5,635 nucleotides of DNA, taken from NCBI GenBank assembly GCA_029260155.1, contig JAJDDU010000199.1, positions 1-5,635 of the forward strand. The letters run 5' to 3'. The notes beneath the pieces were generated by a model. The model was not told the origin of the DNA, ran no database searches, and saw nothing but the letters and a program-made list of their open reading frames with translations. This document shows positions 1 through 5,635 of the stretch, piece after piece (position 1 is the first letter of the stretch; each line of letters begins with the position of its first letter). Both the position numbers and the translations under genes were made by a program. This stretch comes from Phycisphaerae bacterium (GTDB lineage Bacteria; Planctomycetota; Phycisphaerae; UBA1845).

Positions 1-2682
1 GGCCTCGCGGTCAATGGCGAACTGACGCCGATGCAGAAAGCCTTCGTGAATGAAGGGGGTGTTCAGTGCGGATTCTGTACGCCAGGCGTGGTGCTCTCTT
101 CCACTGCACTTCTGAATCAAAACCCCAACCCGACCGACGACGAGATCAAGGACGCGCTGGCTGGTAACCTCTGCCGCTGCACGGGGTATTCCGGCATCAT
201 GCGTTCCGTGTCGCGTTGCGAGAACTATCGCGACAACGGCACGTGTGCCAAGAAGGATGCCCATCCGCTCCCCGCGAACACCGACGCTCAGTCCGACTAT
301 CGCCCCAGTTCCGGCGCGTGTACCAGCGTTGGCGTCCCGATGCCGCGCGTGGACGCCGCCGACAAGGTCACCGGAAGAGCCATCTACACCGATGACATTT
401 CCCTGCCCAACATGGTCCACGCCAAGATACTCGGCTCGCCCATTGCGCATGGACGCATCAAACGGATTGATACGTCCAAGGCTGAGGCGCTGCCCGGCGT
501 GTTGGCGGTCATCACCGGCAAGGACGTCCCCGACACAATGTACGGCGTGTCGCCAGCCCGTTACGACGAGTATGTACTCGCCAAGGACAAGGTGCGGCAC
601 GTCGGTGACGAGGTGGCCGCCGTCGCCGCGATCGACGAGCGTACGGCCGAAGCCGCGTTGGAGCTGATCGAAGTCGACTACGAAGAACTGCCGCACGTTT
701 TGGACCCCTACGAAGCCGCGGCCGACGGCGCTCCGCAGATTCACGAGCGATTCGAGCACAACATCAACACGCACGTCGAACAGAGCTTCGGCGATGTTGA
801 GCAGGGTTTCGCCGAGTCGCACCACGTTCGCGAGGAGACGTTTACCGGCAATCACATCTACCAGTCGCCGCTCGAACCGCACGCAGCCATCGCCACGTGG
901 GAGCATGACGGCTCGCTGCTGCTCTACACGTCCACGCAAGTGCCGCACTATGTCCAGTACATGATGGCCCACGTGTTGCACATTCCGCTCGGGAAAGTCC
1001 GCGTGATCCGACCGACCGTCGGCGGCGGGTTCGGCGGTAAGGCTGAGACCACACCGCTCGATCTGTGCGCCGCGCTCTTGAGCAAGAAGCTCGGGCGCCC
1101 GGTCAAAATGGTCTACTCGCGCGAGGAGATGTTCCACCACGGGCGGGGGCGACACAAGCAGCACATGAAGTTCAAGATCGGCGTCGATCGCGACGGGACG
1201 ATCCGGTCGTTTGCGAGCGAGATCTATCTGGACGGCGGCGCGTATTCGTCGTTCGGCGTCGCCACCGCCTACTACGCCGGAAGCGTTTTGCCCACGCTGT
1301 ACCGTTTTCCGAGCTACAAGTATGACGGCTACCGTATGATGACCAACAAGCCGGCCGCAGGCGCCATGAGAGGCCACGGCGTTCCGCAACCTCGGTTTGC
1401 GTTCGAGTGCCTGCTGACGATGGTCGCGGACGATCTCGGCATCGATCCCATCGAGATCCGCCGCCGCAACGCCATGACGGCGAACTCGATGACCGTCAAC
1501 GAAATGGACGTCGGTAGTTGCGAATTCCTGCGCACGCTCGAAGCCGTCTCCGAGAAGGTCAACTGGGGCGACAAGTACAAGAAACTCCCGGCGGGCAAGG
1601 GAATCGGCATTGGCTGCGGCGGGTTCGTCTCCGGCGCCGGCTACTGCATCTACCGTGGCCAAGTCCAGATGTCGCACGAGAAGGGACGCGAGTCGTTCCA
1701 GAAGAAGTCCATCTTCCCTCACGCCAACGCGATCGTGAAAATCAGTGAAGACGGGATGGCGGCTGTACTGATGATCGGCGCCGCCGAGATCGGCCAAGGA
1801 AGCGACACGGTGCTGACACAGATGTGCGCCGAGTCGTTGGGCATCCCCGCGTCCCGCATGCGCATCCGCAGCGAGGACAGCGACATCTCCCCGCTCGACT
1901 TGGGGGCGTATTCCTCGCGTGTGACCTTGATGGCCGGTCATGCGGTCTCGCGCGCCGGCGTCGCCGTCGTCGAGAAGATAAAACCGTACGCCGCGCGGCT
2001 GCTCGACTGCGATGAATCGGTCGTCGAAGCGCACGACGGGAAGATGTTCGTCCGCGGCGACGAATCGCGATACGTCGCTTGGGAGGAAGTCGCCCGGAAG
2101 TACTTCAACGACCATGGCCCCCTCGTCGCAACCGGCGCCTACAAGCCGCCGGATGGGCTCGGAGGCAATTACAAGGGATCGACCGTCGGCACGAGCCCGG
2201 CATACTCCTTCGGCAGCGCCGTCTGCGAGGTCTCGGTCGATCTCGAAACCGGAAAGGTGAAGATCGACAAGTTCACGGATTTCCACGACTGCGGCACGCC
2301 GATCAACCCGATGGCGGTCCACGGTCAAGTTGAAGGCGCCGTTGTCATGGGCGCGAGCGAAACCGTGCTCGAAGACGTACAATTCGACGAGCAGGGACGC
2401 ATTCTCAATCCGAACCTCCATGGTTACCTGACGATGACCATCAAAGACGCGCCGGACATCTTCAGCGGATTGGTCGACTCATACGAGCCTCGCGGACCGT
2501 TCGGAGCGAAGGAAATCGGCGAGGGAAGCACGTTGCCCGTGCTCGGCGCGGTCGCCCACGCCATCGCAAACGCCACCGGGGTGTGGATCAAGGACTTGCC
2601 GATCACGCCGGAGAAAATCCTCAAAGCGCTGAAAGAGAAGAAACCTGCCGGTGAATCCGCCGTGACGATGCCAGTCCCATGA
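1..2682 (+). CDS. Molybdenum hydroxylase, fused [2Fe-2S] and molybdopterin-binding domains (xanthine dehydrogenase/aldehyde oxidase family), 5' end missing
   Basis: The frame is open from base 1, reading GLAVNGELTP before the first Met at 31, so this is the 3' part (893 codons) of a larger gene. About 80 N-terminal residues, the plant-type ferredoxin domain, are probably missing. Codon numbers below count from base 1. The second [2Fe-2S] domain shows CGFC (codons 23-26) and CRC (58-60). A linker of about 45 residues leads to the hammerhead domain (about 115-225), then the molybdopterin domains with GGGFGGK (341-347), the RGHG loop (from 457), EIGQGSD (from 596) and GAKEIGEGS, whose second Glu (841, base 2521) aligns with the catalytic Glu of the family. 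There is no FAD domain. Overall layout resembles Desulfovibrio aldehyde oxidoreductase. The phrase DLGAYSSRV recalls 4-hydroxybenzoyl-CoA reductase alpha subunits. Such enzymes hydroxylate, or reductively dehydroxylate, aromatic or aldehyde substrates; the substrate here is unknown. Family assignment is sure, substrate is not. Confidence 0.95.
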   Translation, partial: GLAVNGELTPMQKAFVNEGGVQCGFCTPGVVLSSTALLNQNPNPTDDEIKDALAGNLCRCTGYSGIMRSVSRCENYRDNGTCAKKDAHPLPANTDAQSDYRPSSGACTSVGVPMPRVDAADKVTGRAIYTDDISLPNMVHAKILGSPIAHGRIKRIDTSKAEALPGVLAVITGKDVPDTMYGVSPARYDEYVLAKDKVRHVGDEVAAVAAIDERTAEAALELIEVDYEELPHVLDPYEAAADGAPQIHERFEHNINTHVEQSFGDVEQGFAESHHVREETFTGNHIYQSPLEPHAAIATWEHDGSLLLYTSTQVPHYVQYMMAHVLHIPLGKVRVIRPTVGGGFGGKAETTPLDLCAALLSKKLGRPVKMVYSREEMFHHGRGRHKQHMKFKIGVDRDGTIRSFASEIYLDGGAYSSFGVATAYYAGSVLPTLYRFPSYKYDGYRMMTNKPAAGAMRGHGVPQPRFAFECLLTMVADDLGIDPIEIRRRNAMTANSMTVNEMDVGSCEFLRTLEAVSEKVNWGDKYKKLPAGKGIGIGCGGFVSGAGYCIYRGQVQMSHEKGRESFQKKSIFPHANAIVKISEDGMAAVLMIGAAEIGQGSDTVLTQMCAESLGIPASRMRIRSEDSDISPLDLGAYSSRVTLMAGHAVSRAGVAVVEKIKPYAARLLDCDESVVEAHDGKMFVRGDESRYVAWEEVARKYFNDHGPLVATGAYKPPDGLGGNYKGSTVGTSPAYSFGSAVCEVSVDLETGKVKIDKFTDFHDCGTPINPMAVHGQVEGAVVMGASETVLEDVQFDEQGRILNPNLHGYLTMTIKDAPDIFSGLVDSYEPRGPFGAKEIGEGSTLPVLGAVAHAIANATGVWIKDLPITPEKILKALKEKKPAGESAVTMPVP

Positions 2683-3626
2683 CACCCCGAGAGATTCTCG
2701 CAACGGTCGTCCGCGAACACGACGCCGGCCGGCGGGTCTCGCTCTGTGTGATTGTCGCCACGCGCGGATCGACGCCGCAGTCGGCGGGCGCCCTGGTGTG
2801 CATCGATGAGAATGCCAACATGGTCGGCACACTCGGCGGCGGATGCGTCGAAGCCGACGTCCGCCGATTGGCCCACCAACAAATCCGGGACGCGACCGGG
2901 AAGTTGGCGACCTTCGCGCTCGATTCCGACTTCGGCTACGACGACGGGATGATCTGCGGCGGGCAGATGGACGTCGCCATCTGTCCCCTAAAACCGACCG
3001 ATGACATCGAACCCTATCGCTCGGCCGCCAACACGTTGCAAACAGATCCCGCGACGTTCCCGGTCCGCATCACCAAGGACGACCGAGACGTGGAATACCG
3101 AATCCACGTGGAGCCCGCGCCCACCCTGTTCATCGCGGGCGCCGGGCACATCAGCCGGGTGCTGGCCGATGCAACGCTGCCGATCGGTTTCGGCGTCCAC
3201 GTGATTGACGACCGCGCCGACTACGCCAACGAACAACGTTTCCCGCCGCCCATCCACACGCACGTCGGCGATATCGCCGAGACGTTGAAGGCCCAACCCC
3301 TTGATGCAAACAGCTACGTCGTAATCGTCACGCGCGGGCACAAACATGACGAAGCCGCCCTTAAAGCGATTCTCACGTCGCCCGCGAAGTACCTCGGCAT
3401 GATCGGGAGCCGCCGAAAAATCAAGGTCGTCTTCGACGACTTGCGACACCACGGAGCGGACGCCGAAGCGCTCGCTCGCGTGCATGCCCCGATCGGTCTG
3501 GACATCGGCGCCGTCACCACCACGGAAATCGCCGTGAGCATCGTGGCCGAACTGGTGAAGGTACGCCGCGCGGAGCGCCACAAGACGGTCGAGGGACCGT
3601 TGCCGATTCCGAGTGCCACACCATGA
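2679..3626 (+). CDS. xdhC: XdhC/CoxI-family molybdenum cofactor maturation protein
   Basis: This 315-residue protein belongs to the XdhC family, which binds the molybdenum cofactor, assists its sulfuration and delivers it to hydroxylases in the cytoplasm. The N-terminal XdhC/CoxI domain (about 5-105) has VATRGSTPQSAGA, then GTLGGGCVEA with Cys56, and MICGGQ with Cys93; these are conserved cysteines of the family. The C-terminal Rossmann-like domain (about 148-295) shows FIAGAGHISR (from 151), VIDDR, VTRGHKHDE (from 217), GMIGSRRK (240-247) and PIGLDIGA (271-278). Length is normal for the two-domain form. The ATG overlaps the stop of the hydroxylase gene as ATGA (2679-2682). No strong Shine-Dalgarno sequence precedes it, so translation probably depends on coupling. 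Its place directly after the hydroxylase marks it as that enzyme's dedicated maturation factor. The family call is very secure; the partner enzyme is inferred from position. Confidence 0.95.
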   Translation: MTPREILATVVREHDAGRRVSLCVIVATRGSTPQSAGALVCIDENANMVGTLGGGCVEADVRRLAHQQIRDATGKLATFALDSDFGYDDGMICGGQMDVAICPLKPTDDIEPYRSAANTLQTDPATFPVRITKDDRDVEYRIHVEPAPTLFIAGAGHISRVLADATLPIGFGVHVIDDRADYANEQRFPPPIHTHVGDIAETLKAQPLDANSYVVIVTRGHKHDEAALKAILTSPAKYLGMIGSRRKIKVVFDDLRHHGADAEALARVHAPIGLDIGAVTTTEIAVSIVAELVKVRRAERHKTVEGPLPIPSATP

Positions 3627-4234
3627 CATCTGTCAAAATGCCGGTCAGCATATTCGGCGTCCTTCCCGCAGCCGGCATGAGCAAGCGGATGGGCCGCTCG
3701 AAACAAGCGCTCCCCTACCGCGACTCAACGATGGCCGCGTGCGTCGCCCGAACCATGCTCGCCGCGGATCTCACAGCCGTCGCCGTAGTCACGCGAACAG
3801 AACTCTTGGCCAAGATCGATCTCCCAAGAGATGATCGGCTGATCGTAGCGATCAACGACGACCCAACGAGTCAGATGATGGACTCGATTCGCCTCGGGAT
3901 TGCCCGTCTGGGCGAAGCCTTCGAGCTGTCGCCCGATGCGGGCGTTCTGGTGACACCGGCTGACATGCCGAACATCCCAGCCGCTGCATTCCGACGCTGC
4001 GCCGATACGTTCCGCGGTAACCCGACCAGGATCGTCATCGCTACGTGCGACGGCAAGCGAGGCCACCCCATCATCTTCCCGGCTGCGATGCGTGTCACGT
4101 TGGACGGCTTGTCGGGCGGGCTGAACGAACTCCCCGCGCGCTGCGCCGCTGACGTGACTGAGGTAGCGTACAACGACCCTGCGATTCTGAAGGACGTGGA
4201 CACGCCGGCCGACTACAGAAACCTCGACCCATGA
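3623..4234 (+). CDS. mocA: MocA-type CTP:molybdopterin cytidylyltransferase
   Basis: This 203-residue NTP-transferase-like protein is predicted to join CMP to molybdopterin, giving the cytosine dinucleotide cofactor used by xanthine dehydrogenase-family enzymes. The nucleotide-binding loop is VLPAAGMSKRMGRSKQALP (from residue 13). Its AAG matches MocA rather than the AGG of the GTP-using MobA. Further motifs are SQMMDSIRLG (83-92), the metal-binding PADMPN (112-117), RGHPIIF (146-152) and the C-terminal DVDTPADYR (191-199), all typical of this family. Length is close to the usual 190-200. The chosen ATG overlaps the xdhC stop as ATGA (3623-3626); a second in-frame ATG at 3638 (residue 6) is possible, since neither has a good Shine-Dalgarno sequence and both leave the domain whole. 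Genomic position after xdhC supports MocA over a sugar-nucleotide transferase. Specificity for CTP is inferred from motif and context. Confidence 0.92.
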   Translation: MTSVKMPVSIFGVLPAAGMSKRMGRSKQALPYRDSTMAACVARTMLAADLTAVAVVTRTELLAKIDLPRDDRLIVAINDDPTSQMMDSIRLGIARLGEAFELSPDAGVLVTPADMPNIPAAAFRRCADTFRGNPTRIVIATCDGKRGHPIIFPAAMRVTLDGLSGGLNELPARCAADVTEVAYNDPAILKDVDTPADYRNLDP

Positions 4235-4278
4235 GACCCGTCGCGATCGGCGGACGACTGTTTCGGGTTGCACAATAA
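4231..4278 (+). other. 15-codon open frame overlapping the mocA stop (possible gene remnant or leader-like peptide)
   Basis: The mocA stop lies in another ATGA overlap (4231-4234), like the two earlier junctions of this operon. The ATG opens a frame of 15 codons, MRPVAIGGRLFRVAQ, ending in TAA at 4276-4278. I do not recognise the peptide. It could be the start of a fourth operon gene that was cut off, a coupled micropeptide, or a chance result of a Pro codon CCA followed by TGA. No longer plus-strand frame continues it: downstream plus-strand openings lie opposite the pentahaem cytochrome gene and read as its shadow. Confidence 0.2.
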
Positions 4279-4356
4279 GGTACGCGCGTCACCTCTATGA
4301 CATGAAGCCGTGTGCGACCAGAATACCGCGGCGTTGCCAAGGCGGGTTTTCGACGC
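4235..4356. other. Convergent intergenic gap between mocA and the pentahaem cytochrome gene
   Basis: Both flanking genes end here, so a bidirectional terminator would be expected. I see only weak dyads: AGGT/ACCT around an ACGCGCGT core (4278-4294), and short GC pairings around 4326-4346 followed by just four T (4347-4350). Neither is a strong intrinsic terminator for either strand. Apart from the 15-codon frame at its left edge, I find no gene in it. Confidence 0.5.
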
Positions 4357-4872
4357 TCATCGATGGCAGGCCAAGCAGTCCTCACTGGCGCCATTCTTCT
4401 CGTGGCATTCGATGCACGCCGTCATAGTCATGACCAAACGCGCGCGCGCGGGCGGACGCGTCAGGCCCGCTTGATCAGTGTGACACTCAAGGCAGTCCAG
4501 CCCGGCGGAAGACACGTGCCGTCGATGAGAGAAGTACACGTCCGGCCTGGTCACGGCCACGCGCACCCACGGGATGTCGTCGTCGCTTTCCTCGAAAGCA
4601 AAGAGCCGCGCCTTTTCCGGTTGACTGTGGTCCTCCTCGTCAATGTCGTGACAGTCTAAGCACAGGTCTTTTCCTGGAAGACCGGCATACACTCCAGTCA
4701 TTGCATCCGTGTGACACTCGGCGCACTCCATACCGGCTTTCTCAAGGTGGACCGCGTGGTTGAACTCGATGGGCTGGACAACGATCGGCCCCAGCCAATA
4801 GTCGCCGCGGACAAACGCCACAGAGCCGACAACCGCCAAAACAATGAACACGAACGACACGACGTATCGCAT
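4357..4872 (-). CDS. Membrane-anchored pentahaem c-type cytochrome
   Basis: The protein has 171 residues from the ATG at 4872. It begins with one hydrophobic segment (about 3-21) with little flanking charge, probably an uncleaved signal anchor, which places the rest outside the cytoplasmic membrane. Five CxxCH haem sites follow: CAECH (50-54), CLDCH (71-75), CLECH (127-131), CIECH (153-157) and CLACH (166-170), the last just one residue before the end. There are exactly five other histidines (39, 42, 82, 116, 119), enough for bis-His ligation of every haem. Residues 37-54 and 114-131 repeat the pattern F-x-H-x2-H-x3-AG-x2-C-x-ECH. This FxHxxH...CxxCH arrangement is familiar from the cytochrome c3/c7 group and from haem subunits such as ActA and QrcA, so transfer of electrons between a quinol-linked complex and periplasmic carriers is plausible. 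That role is inferred; haem binding is nearly certain. It is the last gene of its group. Confidence 0.9.
   Translation of the reverse strand: MRYVVSFVFIVLAVVGSVAFVRGDYWLGPIVVQPIEFNHAVHLEKAGMECAECHTDAMTGVYAGLPGKDLCLDCHDIDEEDHSQPEKARLFAFEESDDDIPWVRVAVTRPDVYFSHRRHVSSAGLDCLECHTDQAGLTRPPARARLVMTMTACIECHEKNGASEDCLACHR
4439..4450. repeat. (CG)6 dinucleotide run inside the pentahaem cytochrome gene
   Basis: Twelve bases of alternating C and G encode part of the RPPARAR stretch between haem sites three and four. The frame is intact here. It is a possible slippage site but may simply reflect Arg/Ala codons in a GC-rich genome. Confidence 0.6.
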
Positions 4873-4942
4873 ATTACCCAATCCTCATCAATGACGGACG
4901 GTCCAGCGCGCGCTCCGCTTCAAAGGCACTCTTCACAGTGAG
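4873..4942 (-). other. 70-base spacer between the two cytochrome genes
   Basis: The spacer holds the ribosome binding site of the downstream gene. It also has three short dyads: TCACAGTGA (4933-4941), AGCGCGCGCT (4905-4914) and GGACGGTCC (4896-4904). I see no clear -10/-35 pair and no T-tract hairpin, so read-through from the upstream cytochrome gene is the simplest reading. Confidence 0.4.
4882..4886 (-). promoter_or_regulatory. Shine-Dalgarno sequence that decides the start of the pentahaem cytochrome gene
   Basis: Read on the minus strand, GAGGA ends nine bases before the ATG at 4872. An earlier in-frame TTG at 4881 would extend the protein by three residues, but it sits directly against this GAGGA with no spacer, so ribosomes are unlikely to use it. 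Confidence 0.7.
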
Positions 4943-5635
4943 TCAATCCGATTCCAGCGTTTGCAAGTAGGTCAATAGATCGACCATCTCGGCATCGTCG
5001 AAGACAGGCCACGATATTCCCGCCTCGGTCATACGCTCGAGCATGGTCTCGCCATGGTTCCACATGGCGGCGGCCATCCTAACCGGCGTCGCGTCGTCAC
5101 CCAGCTGCTTTGCCGACGGGCTTTGCGTCGCGACCATCTCAGCGCCTTCGTGACATTGCGCACACCCTTTTCTCTCGAAAACCAGCCGACCGCGCGCCGC
5201 GTCGCCGGGTTGGTCCAGGTTGGCGAGCGCCAAGACGTACGCGAGAATGTCGGCCAACTCCTGCGGATTGACCGGCTGACGGGCAACGTCCTGCTCGCGC
5301 ATCACGCGTGTCATCGTCGGCGAGTGGTTCCACATTCGTGAAGCCAACGCGGCGACGGAATTCGGTAGGTCTGCAGTGGCCAAGTCGGGGCCGGACCCGG
5401 GGTGGCAGGTGTCGCACTTCTTCGCAAGAAAGAGCTTCTTTCCGTCGGCAATGGAACCTGGGCGCAGGTAGATCCTGTCGCCGCCGCTTCCAGCGGTCCG
5501 CACAAATGCGACGAGGTGGACCAGATCGGCACCCTCCAATTTCGGCCAGGACATGCCCGACTGCTTCATGGCCTCCTCCATCATCGGGGCATGCTCCCAC
5601 ATCATCTGCGCCCAGATGATGGGATTGGCGTATTG
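4943..5635 (-). CDS. Multi-module c-type cytochrome, N-terminus beyond the window
   Basis: The minus-strand frame is open to the window edge (QYANPIIWAQ precedes the first Met at 5605), so 230 C-terminal residues are seen and the true start lies to the right. Three copies of one module are present. The first lacks its haem site, which must be off the edge; the second has GKKLFLAKKCDTCH (haem site 5402-5416); the third has GRLVFERKGCAQCH (5150-5164). After each haem site comes MW[EN]H[ASG]x[MT]M (5582-5602, 5312-5335, 5042-5065), then a short helix and a segment ending in patterns such as LADILAYV or MVDLLTYL. Each module looks like a small class I cytochrome c domain. The Met of the MWxH motif is a candidate sixth haem ligand, which is inference. 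A secreted, periplasmic electron carrier with a signal peptide upstream is expected. It probably shares an operon with the pentahaem gene 70 bases downstream. Redox partners are unknown. Confidence 0.88.
   Translation of the reverse strand, partial: QYANPIIWAQMMWEHAPMMEEAMKQSGMSWPKLEGADLVHLVAFVRTAGSGGDRIYLRPGSIADGKKLFLAKKCDTCHPGSGPDLATADLPNSVAALASRMWNHSPTMTRVMREQDVARQPVNPQELADILAYVLALANLDQPGDAARGRLVFERKGCAQCHEGAEMVATQSPSAKQLGDDATPVRMAAAMWNHGETMLERMTEAGISWPVFDDAEMVDLLTYLQTLESD
4955..5635 (-). repeat. Threefold protein-level tandem repeat of a cytochrome c module
   Basis: Three segments align by eye: NPIIWAQMMWEHAPMM (5582-5623), NSVAALASRMWNHSPTM (5312-5362) and TPVRMAAAMWNHGETM (5042-5086). 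Each is followed by a GxxWP-like or degenerate stretch and a hydrophobic [AE]xxDLxxYL-type end. The first and third copies keep the SGMSWP/AGISWP motif; the middle copy has lost it (DVARQP). The copies are diverged at DNA level, so the duplication is old and not a recent unstable repeat. Confidence 0.75.

Noticed and set aside
31..33. ATG at 31 as the true start of the hydroxylase
   Set aside because: The frame is open to base 1 and the residues before the Met match the expected lead-in to the FeS helical domain, so this Met is internal.
2424..2882. Minus-strand open frame of 152 codons across the hydroxylase-xdhC junction
   Set aside because: It is a shadow of two well-supported plus-strand genes in GC-rich DNA, with no domain or ribosome binding site.
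1..4234. Selenium-dependent hydroxylase system
   Set aside because: The architecture is similar, but no selenium-specific accessory gene is present and no in-frame TGA suggests selenocysteine; an ordinary sulfurated molybdenum enzyme is enough.
4278..4294. Dyad AGGT...ACCT around an ACGCGCGT core in the convergent gap
   Set aside because: The stem is short and bulged with no following T-run, so it is not a credible intrinsic terminator; an operator role has no support.
4326..4350. GC-rich pairing followed by TTTT, possible plus-strand terminator for the hydroxylase operon
   Set aside because: Only about four base pairs can form with a long loop, and the T-tract is four bases; expected often by chance.
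4312..4659. Plus-strand open frame of 115 codons downstream of mocA
   Set aside because: It lies opposite the pentahaem cytochrome gene, has no recognisable domain and reads as the antisense of its haem sites.
4896..4941. Three short palindromes in the spacer between the cytochrome genes
   Set aside because: Each is only 9-10 bases and GC-biased; they share no common sequence and no promoter is visible beside them.
5603..5605. ATG at 5605 (minus strand) as the true start of the modular cytochrome
   Set aside because: The frame continues to the window edge, and the upstream residues align with the same part of the second and third modules; a signal peptide is also absent here.

Overview
The window is bacterial, GC-rich and densely coded. 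It holds two convergent gene groups that meet in a 122-base gap at 4235-4356. No phylum can be fixed from the sequence. Multihaem c-type cytochromes, a molybdenum hydroxylase and tight ATGA-overlapping genes suggest a respiring (possibly anaerobic or facultative) bacterium from an environmental lineage, but that is inference.

Left group, plus strand (1-4234, perhaps to 4278). It starts inside a large molybdenum hydroxylase of the xanthine dehydrogenase/aldehyde oxidase family. In this protein the [2Fe-2S] part and the molybdopterin-binding part form one polypeptide with no FAD domain between them. An XdhC-family cofactor maturation protein follows, then a MocA-type CTP:molybdopterin cytidylyltransferase. 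Consecutive genes overlap by the same four bases, ATGA, so they are almost certainly co-transcribed and translationally coupled. Together they form an enzyme-plus-maturation cassette: MocA would make the cytosine dinucleotide form of the cofactor, XdhC would bind, help sulfurate and insert it, and the hydroxylase would use it. Several motifs recall the alpha subunit of 4-hydroxybenzoyl-CoA reductase, but the substrate cannot be read from the sequence. A fourth ATGA overlap opens a 15-codon reading frame (4231-4278) that may be a gene remnant or chance.

Right group, minus strand (4357-5635). The upstream gene is cut by the window edge and encodes a c-type cytochrome built from at least three copies of one small module. 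Two haem motifs are visible and a third is expected beyond the edge. After 70 bases comes a small membrane-anchored pentahaem cytochrome with exactly five extra histidines for five haems and an internal duplication. These two are probably co-transcribed and act at or outside the cytoplasmic membrane. Nothing in the sequence shows that they accept electrons from the hydroxylase; the groups are convergent and probably independent.

No RNA genes, insertion sequences, CRISPR arrays or convincing terminators were seen. There is no gene-free stretch over 300 bases.
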